Assembly: GCA_017547175.1 (NCBI GenBank)
Contig: JAFYQI010000008.1
Span: forward strand, 496,001 to 560,000
DNA: 64,000 nucleotides
From: Alistipes sp.
GTDB taxonomy: Bacteria > Bacteroidota > Bacteroidia > Bacteroidales > Rikenellaceae
Reading direction: 5' to 3'
The notes beneath the pieces were generated by a model that searched no databases, was not told where the DNA came from, and was given only the letters and a program-made list of their open reading frames with translations. Each line of letters begins with the position of its first letter. The stretch's first letter is position 1. The position numbers and the translations under genes were made by a program. Below, one piece after another: positions 63,748 through 64,000 of the stretch.

Positions 63748-64000
63748 ATGAATTACACCCAAACACTCGAATTTCTGTTCCAACAACTCCCGGCCTTTGA
63801 GCAGAAGGGGGCATCGGCTTACAAACCCGGCTTGGAACGTATCAGCGAGTTTTGCCGTGTGCTGGGCAACCCGCAACGTAATTTTTTCACGATCCATGTA
63901 GCCGGTACGAATGGTAAGGGATCGGTGTCGCATATGCTTGCCTCGATTCTCGAACAGGCGGGCTATCGCACCGGACTCTTCACGTCGCCCCACCTGAAGG
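63748..64000 (+). CDS. folC: Bifunctional folylpolyglutamate/dihydrofolate synthase (3' partial)
   Basis: The first 84 codons are visible and run off the right edge. [19 protein letters not shown] and the ATP-binding [15 protein letters not shown], followed by [12 protein letters not shown], are the FolC signature. It attaches glutamate to folates. It lies 20 bases after lnt. Confidence 0.95.
   Translation, partial: MNYTQTLEFLFQQLPAFEQKGASAYKPGLERISEFCRVLGNPQRNFFTIHVAGTNGKGSVSHMLASILEQAGYRTGLFTSPHLK

Overview
The window looks like chromosomal DNA of a gut Bacteroidales, most likely an Alistipes-type (Rikenellaceae) organism. The evidence is two SusC/SusD-type outer-membrane import loci, many lipoproteins with acidic residues just after the lipobox cysteine, promoters whose -7 box reads TAnnTTTG, an ExbB-ExbD-ExbD cassette, and the order DUF4271-hemD-rnpA-yidD. 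The genus is an inference. No rRNA, CRISPR array, insertion sequence or intact prophage was seen.

Layout. 1-5050: end of a SusD gene, a zinc-metallohydrolase lipoprotein, a DUF4302 lipoprotein and a BACON lipoprotein, closed by a strong terminator. 5269-8709: lipA-lipB-recJ operon facing a nitroreductase. 9401-14215: an orphan SusC/SusD pair. 14347-19092: a same-strand run with a HAD phosphatase, two small envelope proteins, rdgB, folE and a PL10 pectate lyase. 19152-22859: a DUF4136 lipoprotein, an outer-membrane barrel, an AraC-type regulator and a multi-pass membrane protein. 22942-29343: rnhB; then on the minus strand exbB, a small membrane gene, two exbD genes, ansA, a TatD hydrolase and dprA. 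29562-31019: gene remnants around tRNA-Cys. 31020-36354: an outer-membrane protein, a thioredoxin, rlmN, tonB, hflX and upp. 36375-42568: a sulfatase-type transferase, a hemerythrin-LuxR regulator, DUF3467, LysE, cmk, ispH. 42552-49405: CTP protease, orphan histidine kinase, DUF4271, hemD, rnpA, yidD, comEC. 49406-54541: a 6S-like RNA, an AT-rich lipoprotein, a THUMP-like methyltransferase, YihY/BrkB, DUF2520 and kdsC. 54595-56706: a modular lipoprotein with a partner gene. 56724-61990: a minus-strand five-gene unit with two UROD-superfamily methyltransferases, two MFS transporters and ybaK. 62134-64000: lnt and the start of folC.

How the genes work together. The outer-membrane SusC porins depend on energy from TonB (33715) and the ExbB/ExbD motor (23644-25981), all present here. 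lipA and lipB form one lipoate pathway. Lnt finishes the many lipoproteins. The least explained parts are the UROD/MFS operon, the lipoprotein pair at 54.6-56.7 kb, the inverted pair of structured repeats at 31772-31979, the 6S-like RNA at 49.5 kb, and the C-terminal domain shared by the DUF4302 and BACON lipoproteins.
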